A stretch of 28,067 nt of DNA from JBIOJM01 sp044450785 (GTDB lineage: Bacteria; Planctomycetota; Planctomycetia; Isosphaerales; Isosphaeraceae). The stretch covers positions 1 through 28,067 of the forward strand of contig JBIOJM010000101.1 in assembly GCA_044450785.1 (NCBI GenBank). Reading direction: 5' to 3'. Within the stretch, counting starts at the first letter, position 1, and every line of letters starts with the position of its first letter. The notes under the pieces are model-generated. The model was not told the DNA's origin. It did not search any database and was given only the letters and a program-made list of their open reading frames with translations. Position numbers and translations under genes: made by a program. Of the stretch, positions 1-7,186 are shown one piece after another.

Positions 1-111
1 GACGACCACGACCACCACGAGCTTGGGAGCCTCGACGGCCGCGGCGGGCGTGGGCGCGGCGTGGGCGCTGGTGCTCGCCAGTAGCGCGCCGCAGATCAAC
101 AGGCGATTCAT
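1..111 (-). CDS. Exported protein, N-terminal fragment (runs off left edge)
   Basis: Reading leftward from an ATG at 111-109, 37 codons stay open to the window edge. The translation starts MNRLLICGALLASTSAHA, a good Sec signal peptide with a short basic start, a hydrophobic core and an AHA-A cleavage site. An Ala/Pro-rich stretch follows, then PKLVVVVVV at the edge. A run of valines just after the signal peptide is what one sees at the first beta strand of secreted alkaline-phosphatase/phosphodiesterase-type proteins, which continue VVDQ, but the diagnostic residues lie outside the window. That identity is therefore only a guess. A purine-rich GGAAGAGG lies upstream of the ATG as a plausible ribosome binding site. 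Confidence 0.6.
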   Translation of the reverse strand, partial: MNRLLICGALLASTSAHAAPTPAAAVEAPKLVVVVVV

Positions 112-769
112 GAGGAGCCTCTTCCGAAGTTGGTGGTGGCGGCTGGTTGTTTGGCCGTCGGTCGTGCAGCCTTCGGTCGGGAGGGCGAAAAGGAGGAGCC
201 GCTCGAGACCGACGTCGCCGGGGGACGAGAGGAAGACGCGGAGCGTCAGCTTGGCCATGACACCGGACCCGGAGTTGAACGGCAAAGATCGCGCCGAGCC
301 GAGATGCGTGCGACGTACGCCGCGAGATCACCTTGGATACACGATCATCGCCAGCAAACGAGCCGCGCGAGGTCCGGACCCATCGGGTTTGCCTCGACAC
401 GTCCAGTCCGGATAGTCCAAGACCCCGTGTAGCCCAAGTGTCCCGCAAAGGAATTTTCCGTGCAACGGGGATGTCCGCGGCCCAGCGAATAATTACGCCA
501 TGGTTCCGGGGACACCTCAGGGAGCGAACTGGGCGGGCGATTGAAATACCAAAGGGAGAGCACCCCCCGCGAAGCGGCTCAATTCAACGGGATTGTATCC
601 GAAGGGCCGAAAAGGCCCCTGGAGAGCCGTTCTGTTTGCCGGCCCGCCGGATACAACCTTCTTCATTTTGCCCCTAGGATGCACGTGTACGTACAATGCC
701 TGTAATCTTCGTCGATAAATCCCATTTCACGAGTTTTTCCTGATTGTCACGACTCTTTACGGTTCTTGC
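112..769. other. Intergenic region without a supported gene
   Basis: About 660 bases separate the leftward exported-protein gene from the rightward toxin-antitoxin operon. The short open frames here have no recognisable domain, no good ribosome binding site, and compositions (Arg/Pro/Ser-rich) typical of chance frames in GC-rich DNA. The only clear structure is the nested inverted repeat at 593-656, listed separately. Base composition falls toward the right end (about 690-800), as expected for a promoter region. Confidence 0.55.
593..656. repeat. Nested inverted repeat
   Basis: Nine-base arms TTGTATCCG (593-601) and CGGATACAA (648-656) are perfectly complementary. Just inside the left arm is a second perfect hairpin, GGGCC (604-608) / GGCCC (614-618), closing a GAAAA loop. 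The whole could fold as a stem with an internal hairpin on either strand. No U-run follows the outer stem, so it is not a standard terminator. It may be a structured leader, a decayed mobile-element end or a protein-binding site; nothing in the sequence decides between these. Confidence 0.5.
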
Positions 770-798
770 TTGACTTGTTATCCCAAAAAAGGGATATT
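770..798 (+). promoter_or_regulatory. higBA promoter with overlapping palindromic operator
   Basis: TTGACT (770-775), 17 bases, then GATATT (793-798) make a fair sigma-70-type promoter (5/6 and 4/6 matches). Between and overlapping them is a perfect inverted repeat, TATCCC (779-784), six A, GGGATA (791-796), covering the spacer and the -10 element. That is where an autorepressing antitoxin would bind. The toxin ATG is at 804, about where transcription should start, and no Shine-Dalgarno sequence precedes it, so the mRNA may be leaderless. Binding by the HigA-like protein is inferred from how such operons usually work. Confidence 0.6.
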
Positions 799-803
799 GT
801 CTT

Positions 804-1193
804 ATGGAAGATCAACCGGCCAAGCCCGCACCGAAACCGCTGAAGTGGATCGGGTCGTCCAAAGAGGATTTACTTCAGTTCCCCGACGAAGTCCGGAAGG
901 CGATGGGACATGCTCTACATTTGGCGCAGATTAACCTGAAGCCACCAAACGCCAAGCCGTTGCGGGGCTTTGGCGGCGCGAGCGTCCTTAAGGTCGTAGA
1001 AAATCACGACGGCAGCACCTACCGGGCGGTTTACACGGTAAAGTTTCAAGGCACCGTTTACGTGCTGCACGTTTTTCAGAAGAAATCCAAGAAAGGCATC
1101 GAAACGCCCAAGCACGACATCGACCTAATCAAGGCACGCCTGAAAACGGCGTCCGACGATCACGAGAAACTGCAGAGGAGTAGGAAACAATGA
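804..1193 (+). CDS. higB: HigB-like RelE/ParE-superfamily toxin (phage Gp49-like)
   Basis: A 129-residue protein of the RelE/ParE toxin superfamily, Gp49-like/HigB branch. These toxins are ribosome-dependent or free mRNA endonucleases neutralised by a partner antitoxin. Visible family features are the basic N-terminal segment with KWIGSSKEDL, a helical region FPDEVRKAMGHAL (about residues 27-39), the beta-sheet core TYRAVYTVKFQGTVYVLHVF (about 72-91), then the FQKKSKKGIETP loop, which carries the conserved lysines and leads into the last helix. Length and order fit the family. The toxin gene comes first and overlaps the antitoxin by four bases (ATGA at 1190-1193), the higBA arrangement. The overlapping palindrome upstream suggests autoregulation. 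Toxicity and target are inferred from family membership. Confidence 0.88.
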   Translation: MEDQPAKPAPKPLKWIGSSKEDLLQFPDEVRKAMGHALHLAQINLKPPNAKPLRGFGGASVLKVVENHDGSTYRAVYTVKFQGTVYVLHVFQKKSKKGIETPKHDIDLIKARLKTASDDHEKLQRSRKQ

Positions 1194-1516
1194 GCGGCGA
1201 CACCACCGTCCACGATAGCAGCGGCAACGTGTTTGCCGACCTCGGGATTGAAAACTCCGAGGAATACCTGGCAAAATCCGAGCTTGCCGCTGAGATTCTA
1301 AGGATCATCCAGCGCCGGCGTCTTACCCAGGCCGAAGCTGGCAAGCTGCTTGGTCTCCGGCAGCCCAAGGTGTCCGATCTGCTCAGAGGCCGCCTCGATG
1401 GATTTTCCACCGATAGGCTGCTTCGCTTTATTACCCTCCTGGGGTATGACGTTCAGATCAGGCTGTCCAAGGCGCCCGCCCATACCCAGGGCCATATGGA
1501 AGTAATGGGTGGATAA
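1190..1516 (+). CDS. higA: HigA-like XRE-family antitoxin
   Basis: A 108-residue helix-turn-helix protein. The first 35 residues include NVFADLGIENSEEYLAKSEL, typical of the XRE/HigA antitoxins paired with Gp49-like toxins (HTH_37 group). The DNA-binding motif is LTQAEAGKLLGLRQPKVSDL (about residues 45-64), followed by a helix with GFSTDRLLRFITLLGYDVQI. It is expected to bind and neutralise the toxin encoded just upstream and, with or without it, to repress the operon at the palindrome at 779-796. Start choice is fixed by the four-base overlap with the toxin stop. The AGGAGTAGG stretch at the end of the toxin gene supplies a ribosome binding site. Confidence 0.9.
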   Translation: MSGDTTVHDSSGNVFADLGIENSEEYLAKSELAAEILRIIQRRRLTQAEAGKLLGLRQPKVSDLLRGRLDGFSTDRLLRFITLLGYDVQIRLSKAPAHTQGHMEVMGG

Positions 1517-1805
1517 GGCCGTTTGTCACTCCTCGAAATAAGCGCGACATAGGAGGGCAAAGGGGACATTCCGATTGCTCGACGGCGAATGGGGAGTCTG
1601 GGGCGCGGAATTGGCCGGAGTCCGCCGACGCTCCGACGACCGAAGCCGAATCGAATCCGCGTCGACCAAGCTCTCGATCCGCCCGGACCGCCCCTACGCG
1701 ACTGAAATCTGGACCCGATCGATCGCTGCACAGTTGGGTCTCCAGTCGAGTCTCAGATCATGCGGGGCCGAAAGGAGAAGAGATCCCGAGATTACCCGGG
1801 CCTCG

Positions 1806-2261
1806 TCATTTGCTTGCAGCAACAAGAATGTCCCCTTCGCGTTCCACGGAGCTACGAACTGTCTCGCCGGAGCAGGATGAGTCTGCTGCATGATGGATTG
1901 GGCCGACGACTTCACCCGATCCGTTCACACTCCAGGAGATAATCAGCAATGGATCGATCCCCAAATAGAACGTCCCCTCCACCCAACTGCCGAGACGGGC
2001 GAATGGCGGCGGGTCGCGGTTCTCGTACGCTAGGACGCCGAAATCGACCACCCACACCGAGGGCCCTGTATGCGCGACCAGACCCCGGATTCTATAACGA
2101 CTTCCCCTCAGCCGCTCCGCCATCGGGATCGGGGTATCGACGGACTGAAGCGCGTGGGGATAAAACTCCAGTGCAAACCTGGACTCCTCCCCCACGTGGA
2201 AGTCGCCGTAGTTGCCGTCCTGGATGATCCAGGAATCGACCCCGATGAAGTGGGTTCGCAT
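1806..2261 (-). CDS. Hypothetical protein
   Basis: A 151-residue protein that I do not recognise. The ATG at 2261 is preferred because GGAAGG lies just upstream; a GTG at 2279 would add six residues. The composition is that of a real globular protein: HFIGVDSWIIQDGNYGDF at the N-terminus, then FALEFYP, and later VWVVDFGVLAYENRDPP and WVEGTFYLGIDPLL. It has alternating beta-type stretches, little low complexity, no signal peptide and no membrane segment. The pattern resembles small all-beta planctomycete proteins of unknown role that begin with a cell-associated HFIG-type strand. Neighbours (toxin-antitoxin genes on one side, a cytochrome relic on the other) say nothing about function. It stands alone on its strand. 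Confidence 0.7.
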   Translation of the reverse strand: MRTHFIGVDSWIIQDGNYGDFHVGEESRFALEFYPHALQSVDTPIPMAERLRGSRYRIRGLVAHTGPSVWVVDFGVLAYENRDPPPFARLGSWVEGTFYLGIDPLLIISWSVNGSGEVVGPIHHAADSSCSGETVRSSVEREGDILVAASK

Positions 2262-2354
2262 GACACCTTCCGCGTTCACTGATGCAAGGACTCAGCAGCC
2301 CGGCCCGCCAAGATACGGGCCTAACTCCAGGGACTCACCTCATCCTACTACTGA

Positions 2355-2537
2355 CGCAAGTCCTCGATCTACGGGAACGGTTATCTGTTCATGCAGTCCC
2401 CGTACCAGACCCAGGTGCGGGTCGTTCGGACGTAGCCCGTGCCCTTCTCGCACGAGCACCATGTGTCCGGCCTGGGGATTGATTGCCGGTATTGCCACAC
2501 TTCCGTTGAGACTTCGTCGTTTGCGGGGCTTCCGACA
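2355..2537 (+). pseudogene. Relic of a multiheme cytochrome c (cytochrome c3 / alternative complex III ActA-like)
   Basis: Translating from 2355 gives a segment ending VRVVRT, an in-frame TAG, then PVPFSHEHHVSGLGIDCRYC followed by HTSVETSSFAGLP. The second part is the signature of cytochrome c3-type proteins found with the planctomycete alternative complex III (quinol:cytochrome c oxidoreductase): PVPFSHxHHV, then a heme-binding CxxCH (CRYCH), then a TSVExSxFAG-like stretch. The usual residue before PVPFSH is Gln, and CAG to TAG explains the stop. Homology ends after FAGLP, where the conserved next heme motif should follow. No ribosome binding site or intact frame exists, so this is a short fragment left after deletion. 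Confidence 0.7.
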
Positions 2538-2662
2538 TCCCGGGCAAGTGAGGCATCCCCACCATTCCATCGTCGAACTCCCCCAAAATGGGTACGATGG
2601 GCGTCGCAATCCTCCGGCGTTCGGCGTTCGGACGCTCACGTTTGGCATCGGGAGCTCGAGTG

Positions 2663-3199
2663 ATGCGTGATTCAATCCGCGTAGTGTCCCTGGCGATGTC
2701 CCTGGTCGTCCCCTGCTGCCTCTGCGGAACGCGGCTCGAGGCGACGAGCGCTGTCGCCGACGGCCCCGGCGTCAAGCCGATCACCTCCTTCGAGGACGGC
2801 AACCCCTTTTCCGGGGGCGTCCTTGTCGAGATGCACGCCACCACGGGTCGAAGAGCGCTGCGGATCGACTCGTCTTATGTGAGCTTGGATCAGCCGCAGA
2901 ACTGGCTCGGATACGACTTCCTCAAGGCCGACCTTTTCACCGACTCCCGGAAACCGTTGAACCTGGACGTTGAGATTCGTGACACCGAAACCCGAGATTA
3001 CTGGACCCGCGTGAATTACTCGACGATCGTGCCCCCGGGCAAGAGCACGCTGATCGTCCCCGTCAAGCAGCTTTACGTGGGGGGAGAAGGCGAGGCCGGG
3101 GCGGATGTTGAACCTGAGCGGAATCACCCGGCTGGTGTTCGGGATCGGCGAAAAGCCGGCCGCCCCGCTGTTCCTGGACAACCTGCGCCTGGAGCGTGA
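2663..3199 (+). pseudogene. DUF4091 glycoside-hydrolase-like protein, N-terminal piece before a frameshift
   Basis: An ATG at 2663 with GGAG eight bases upstream starts a protein with a signal peptide (MRDSIRVVSLAMSLVVPCCL). A carbohydrate-binding-like beta domain follows (ITSFEDGNPF, LGYDFLKADLFTDSRKPLNL, VPPGKSTLIVPVKQLYVG). After residue about 140 the frame becomes meaningless and ends at 3199. Removing one G from the run of six at 3079-3084 makes the frame continue as VGEKARPGRMLNLSGITRL, joining smoothly to the large open frame to the right. The two pieces were therefore one gene of about 923 codons (2663-5435). The lesion is a single-base insertion or a sequencing error in a homopolymer. 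Confidence 0.8.
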
Positions 3200-5435
3200 C
3201 GACACACCGGCCTTGGCGAGCTTCGATGGGCTGCATGCCTACGATTTCGGGACGAGCACCAGCCCGGTGATGGAAGGGTTCACTCCGATCACGCCGGCCA
3301 CCCTTTACAGCCGCGGGCGGGGCTACGGTCTGAAAGACGCAAGGATCTGGCGCGCCTTCGACGCCCTCCAGCCCGATCCGCTCTACCAGGACTTCCTCTG
3401 CATCGAGGCCGGCGGTCTGGCGGTCGACGTCCCCAACGGCAAGTACCGTGTCTTCGTCAATATCGACAGCCCCTCGGGATTCTGGGGAGAGTATCAGACC
3501 TTTCGCAGGCGCGCGATCCTGGCCGAAGGACGGCCAGTCGTAGAAGAGACCATGGATTTCGAGGCGTTCAAGGCGAAGTATTTCCGGTTCTGGAACCTCG
3601 ATGACCTGCCCACCGACGTCACGTTCGACAAGTACCAGAAGGCCTACTTCCGGGAAAAGCGTTTTGACGTGGACGTGACAGACGGCCAACTGAACCTGGA
3701 ATTCCAGGGGGAAAACTGGGCCTGCTGCGTCTCGGCCGTCGTGATCTTCCCCGTGCAGAAAGCCGCTCAGGGCGAGGCGTTTCTGAAGTATGTGGAAGCC
3801 AGGCGCCGTTTCTACTTCGACAACTACTTCAAGCGAGTTCTCCCTCCTCCCACGGGCGACCCCCTCCGACCAACCGAAGCGGACCGGCGCCGGGGCTTCT
3901 TGGTCTTCCAGCGCGACGTGATGCGGGATGTTTCTTACAACGACACCCCAGTGGAGCGGGAGGTGGGCGATGTTCTCCGCGGCGAGGCGTTCGCCGGTGA
4001 GTACGAACCGGTGACCGCGGCCGTGGTGCCCTTGCGCGACCTGGGGACGGTCAAGGTGACCGTCGGTGATCTGACCGGGCCCGCCGCAACGATCCCCGCC
4101 GCCGCCATCGACCTGGGTTACGTCTCGTACCGCATCGGCCGGGTCACGGGGGATGGAACCGTCTACACGATCACCCCCCGCCTGATCATGCCGGGCGGGG
4201 TCGTGAACATGCCGCAGGGGCTGACCAGGCGAATATGGCTGACGGTCCGAACACCCCCCGAAGCCAGGCGGGGCGTCTACAAGGGGACGATCACGATCCG
4301 TGCCGAGAAGGGGGAAACCACCGTTCTCCCGCTCGAGTTTCGCGTCCGCGCCGGCCGGTTGGACACGGTGGACATCCCCGCCGGCCCGTTCGGCTACACG
4401 ATCGGTATCCCCTGGTCCGGCGAGGATCTTGCGGCCGCCAGGTACAACCAGCAAATGGTGACCAAAAGCCTGCGCAAAATGCGCGATTATGGCTTCACAG
4501 CCTGCAGCGGGCTGCCGGCAATCGCGTACCAACGGTTCGACCGGGGCAAGCCTGTCCTCGATTTCACGGCAGCCGATGCGCAGATGAGGCTCGTCAAGGA
4601 GCTCGGCTTCCTGGCGGTGGCCGGTTACGGCGGCGGTGTTTCGGGTTTGGATGCGTACTACCAGGACAAGAGCGCGATGAGCGCCGCCGGGTTCCACGAT
4701 TACGCCTCGTTCGTCAAGGCGATCTACTCTCAGGTTCAGGAGCACGCCGGCCGGAACCGATGGATTCCCGTTTATTACAACCTGGCTGACGAACCGATCG
4801 GCGACGATCTGGTCCGGGCGGCGGAGAATGCGGAGGCATACCGGCGGGCGTTTCCCAAGGGGCCGCCCTTTTTCACGGGGGCCAGCAGCTTTACGGGCAA
4901 CGACCAGAAGGATCCCCACTTCCGGCTTTCGAAGGCCCTGCACGCGGTCGCCTGGAACGAGCATGACGAGGCCTCCGTGCGGCTGCTTCACAACACGGGA
5001 CGAGACTGGGCTTTCTACAACGGAGGCAACCGCTGGACGTTCGGCACCTACATGTACAAGGCCGCCAAGCAGTACGGCATGAAGTTCCGGCTCTCGTGGC
5101 ACTGGAACGTGGTGGCGGGCGACCCTTATTATGCACTGGACTGCCGGGAGGACGACTACGCCTGGTGCAACTGCTCGCCAGACGGGCAGCTCATCCCTTC
5201 CGTCGAGTTCGAGCGGTTGCGGGAGGGGCTCGACGATTACCGGCGATTGATCACACTGGACCGGCTCGCCGCACAGCATCCTGGTGCCCCCGCCGCGCGC
5301 GCCGCGCGCAAATTGATCGCGACCCGCATGGCCGCGTTCAAACTGGGCCAGCGCGACCACGACGCCCTGTTTCCCCCCGAGGACTGGTCCACGTTCCGGC
5401 GCCAGGTGGATGATCTGATCGAGGCCCTGCGGTAG
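3105..5435 (+). CDS. DUF4091 / glycoside hydrolase-like protein, main body (5' end lost by frameshift)
   Basis: This 776-residue frame is the larger part of the gene begun at 2663. Its first residues (MLNLSGITRLVFGIGEKPAA) complete the N-terminal beta domain and end in LDNLRL. A second beta-sandwich region and a linker follow. From about residue 420 comes a TIM-barrel-like part: FGYTIGIPW, MRDYGFTA, WIPVYYNLADEPIGDD (DEP carries the likely acidic residue). The C-terminal DUF4091 core has DWAFYNGGNRWTFGTYMYKA, then KFRLSWHWN, AGDPYYALDCREDDYAW and LREGLDDYRRL. Proteins of this type are secreted and thought to act on polysaccharides, but substrates are mostly unknown. Translation of this piece alone would need an internal start and would lack the signal peptide, so the gene is probably inactive if the frameshift is real. 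Confidence 0.85.
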   Translation: MLNLSGITRLVFGIGEKPAAPLFLDNLRLERDDTPALASFDGLHAYDFGTSTSPVMEGFTPITPATLYSRGRGYGLKDARIWRAFDALQPDPLYQDFLCIEAGGLAVDVPNGKYRVFVNIDSPSGFWGEYQTFRRRAILAEGRPVVEETMDFEAFKAKYFRFWNLDDLPTDVTFDKYQKAYFREKRFDVDVTDGQLNLEFQGENWACCVSAVVIFPVQKAAQGEAFLKYVEARRRFYFDNYFKRVLPPPTGDPLRPTEADRRRGFLVFQRDVMRDVSYNDTPVEREVGDVLRGEAFAGEYEPVTAAVVPLRDLGTVKVTVGDLTGPAATIPAAAIDLGYVSYRIGRVTGDGTVYTITPRLIMPGGVVNMPQGLTRRIWLTVRTPPEARRGVYKGTITIRAEKGETTVLPLEFRVRAGRLDTVDIPAGPFGYTIGIPWSGEDLAAARYNQQMVTKSLRKMRDYGFTACSGLPAIAYQRFDRGKPVLDFTAADAQMRLVKELGFLAVAGYGGGVSGLDAYYQDKSAMSAAGFHDYASFVKAIYSQVQEHAGRNRWIPVYYNLADEPIGDDLVRAAENAEAYRRAFPKGPPFFTGASSFTGNDQKDPHFRLSKALHAVAWNEHDEASVRLLHNTGRDWAFYNGGNRWTFGTYMYKAAKQYGMKFRLSWHWNVVAGDPYYALDCREDDYAWCNCSPDGQLIPSVEFERLREGLDDYRRLITLDRLAAQHPGAPAARAARKLIATRMAAFKLGQRDHDALFPPEDWSTFRRQVDDLIEALR

Positions 5436-5516
5436 TCGATGTTCTAGGAAGTGACCTGTACGCTTGCGGCTGCGGCTTGTCGGTTCAGGCGGCGAGGGCG
5501 GTTTGGTCTCGCTCGT

Positions 5517-6359
5517 TCATTTCCAACCTGTCGAGAATTCGGCCTGGAGAACACGCTGGAAGATCGCGTGCAGCTCCGTGAGTGAGGCCAGGAGCATGCC
5601 GTAATCGCGGACTGCCGATTTCCCCCGGTGAGTGATGTTCGACCGGATTTGGTAGTAGTAGTCGAGCGCTTTCCTGGGGTTGTCCCGCCTCAGCACTTCC
5701 TTGTTCCTCGGATCGTCGGAGCGGACTACCTCACGATTTTCGCCTCCGAGCTCCCGGAGTGCCTCGACGAAGGCCGAATCGTCGGCCAACCTGCGGATCT
5801 TTTCAATCACCTGACCCCCGAGGTGGTACTTGAAGGAGACGAACCGCTCGATAGCGCACCAGAGCAACAGGTAAGCCATCTGAAGTCGGAAGAATGGTTC
5901 CAAGTTCCAGCCGAATTGCTGGTTCTGCTCCAGCGTCTCCTGGATGACCGTCATCGCCGACGTGAATAAGGGCTCCTTGGACCCATCCCAGGTCTCGTAC
6001 TCGGGGTGAATGCTACCCTTATGGGGGCTCCTGCCGAACAGGATGTTGGCATCCGTCTCTTGGCCGTCCCGGAAGACCGTCGTCACCTGCCATAGGTAGA
6101 GCTTGTCGGGTTCGATGGCATTGATTGCAGTGTAGGCTTCGGCTGAGCGTACTGGATCGAAGTGAATCAGACTTCCGAGAATCTGCTCAGACCCGTGATC
6201 GAGCAGCGGCAACCCATCTCGTTCGAGCAAGGTTCCGCTCGTGGTCCAGCCACGCTCGACAGTCCGGACGAACGGTCGGATCTGACCGAAACCAATCTGG
6301 GCCGGTTGGAATAGTCCATAGCTGAAGAAGGGTAATCCAAGGCTCGCAGGGAGGTCCAT
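5517..6359 (-). CDS. GGCT-like (AIG2 fold) domain fused to a HEPN domain
   Basis: The 280-residue protein starts at the ATG at 6359; a GTG at 6398 would add 13 residues. Residues about 9-110 look like a gamma-glutamylcyclotransferase/AIG2-fold domain: FFSYGLFQPAQ matches the YGxL substrate loop, SGTLLERDGLPLL and LGSLIHFDP match the middle strands, and INAIEPDKLYLWQVTTV matches the segment carrying the catalytic Glu (E83) followed by a Tyr. Residues about 155-275 are helical and end YYQIRSNITHRGKSAVRDYG, containing the R-x4-H motif of HEPN RNase domains (R239, H244), with LLWCAIERFVSFKY as the earlier helix. HEPN proteins are often RNases in toxin or antiviral systems. The gene lies next to parDE. 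Both domain calls are by eye; the HEPN call is the stronger. Confidence 0.65.
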   Translation of the reverse strand: MDLPASLGLPFFSYGLFQPAQIGFGQIRPFVRTVERGWTTSGTLLERDGLPLLDHGSEQILGSLIHFDPVRSAEAYTAINAIEPDKLYLWQVTTVFRDGQETDANILFGRSPHKGSIHPEYETWDGSKEPLFTSAMTVIQETLEQNQQFGWNLEPFFRLQMAYLLLWCAIERFVSFKYHLGGQVIEKIRRLADDSAFVEALRELGGENREVVRSDDPRNKEVLRRDNPRKALDYYYQIRSNITHRGKSAVRDYGMLLASLTELHAIFQRVLQAEFSTGWK

Positions 6360-6436
6360 TGGCCCACCGCATGCAGATCTCTCAGAAATGAGGCACACAA
6401 ATCACGATGGTCGAAAAGGGCGCTCAGTTCCCTCAG

Positions 6437-6742
6437 TTATCCCTCGGACTCCGCCTGCATGATGCTTCGCAAATCTCTCTTCCCATGCAGGATACGGATG
6501 ATCTGCACCACCTCGCCCTCGAGGCGGTAGAAGACGACGTATGGGTGAACCAGCGTGCTTCGAACGTTTGGAGCGATTTCTGGGCGGAGACGACCGATCT
6601 CCGGGAATCGGGCTAGTGTCTGGCTTTTCTCGTCAAAGGCCGCGGCGTAGCGTTCGGCTGCGGCCCGGTACTTCTGGTTGAGATCGATAAGGATCATCTC
6701 CAAGTCCGTTTCCGCCTGGGGTGAACGACGGACTTCCGCCAT
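6437..6742 (-). CDS. parE: ParE-family toxin
   Basis: A 101-residue RelE/ParE superfamily toxin. It begins MAEVRRSPQAETDLEMILID, the typical first strand and helix, continues with AAERYAAAFDEKSQTLARFP and PEIGRLRPEIAPNVRSTLV, and ends with the conserved beta strands HPYVVFYRLEGEVVQIIRIL and HGKRD. The last part (Y-x-V-F-Y ... I-x-R-I-L-H-G-x-R-D) is diagnostic of ParE toxins, many of which inhibit DNA gyrase. The ATG at 6742 shares one base with the stop of the antitoxin gene (TGATG), so the two are translated together. A GTG or ATG further upstream in frame would overlap the antitoxin heavily and is rejected. Confidence 0.92.
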   Translation of the reverse strand: MAEVRRSPQAETDLEMILIDLNQKYRAAAERYAAAFDEKSQTLARFPEIGRLRPEIAPNVRSTLVHPYVVFYRLEGEVVQIIRILHGKRDLRSIMQAESEG

Positions 6743-7005
6743 CAGGGTTCCCTTATGTTCGCGTCCTGACGCGAGCGAACGCGCGCTAACGTGGCCTGCG
6801 GGTCGAACGGGGCGAGTTCTCCCCTGTCGGCTTGCTCGATGCCGATAGCGATCTCGCGACGCAATTCGGCTAACTTGGCTTGCTCGTCGAGCTCTTGGAA
6901 GAGACGTAGGGCTTCGTCGATCACCTCTTCTTCCGAGGCGTATTCGCCGCCCTGCACCAGGGAGCGAACGAACTGTTCCCGGTCTCCTGATAAATGAATC
7001 GTCAT
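6742..7005 (-). CDS. parD: ParD-family antitoxin
   Basis: An 87-residue ribbon-helix-helix antitoxin. MTIHLSGDREQFVRSLVQGG gives the N-terminal DNA-binding strand and first helix. EYASEEEVIDEALRLFQELD is the classic ParD second helix (YxSxxEVIxEALRL). The acidic C-terminal tail with IGIEQADRGELAPFD wraps the toxin. It should neutralise the ParE encoded immediately downstream and repress their shared promoter. The ATG at 7005 has AAGGAGAG nine bases upstream, better than any upstream in-frame start. A candidate promoter lies at 7031-7059. Antitoxin first, toxin second is the normal parDE order. Confidence 0.93.
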   Translation of the reverse strand: MTIHLSGDREQFVRSLVQGGEYASEEEVIDEALRLFQELDEQAKLAELRREIAIGIEQADRGELAPFDPQATLARVRSRQDANIREP

Positions 7006-7030
7006 AGCACATTCTCTCCTTAACTGAACC

Positions 7031-7059
7031 ACTTTAGCACGATCGCGCGAATTCGCCAA
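7031..7059 (-). promoter_or_regulatory. Candidate parDE promoter
   Basis: On the minus strand TTGGCG (7059-7054), 17 bases and TAAAGT (7036-7031) are placed about 25 bases before the parD start, with AAGGAG between. Each hexamer matches the sigma-70 consensus at four of six positions. The spacer contains the self-complementary stretch CGCGCGATCG-like sequence, which could serve ParD binding, though no clean long palindrome is seen. Confidence 0.4.
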
Positions 7060-7186
7060 GCACGGTCGATCAATCGATACCGTGCTCCGACTACTCGACA
7101 GGGCGTTGCAAGGTCAGCGGCCTCGTGTCAGACTCGGAGACAACGGCGAATTCCCAGGTCCGCGGCACGATCCCTCGAGGGCCACG

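Noticed and set aside
3063..5360. Long minus-strand open frame opposite the DUF4091 gene
   Set aside because: It lies antisense to a gene with clear conserved motifs and shows only the composition expected from GC-rich third positions; no domain is recognisable.
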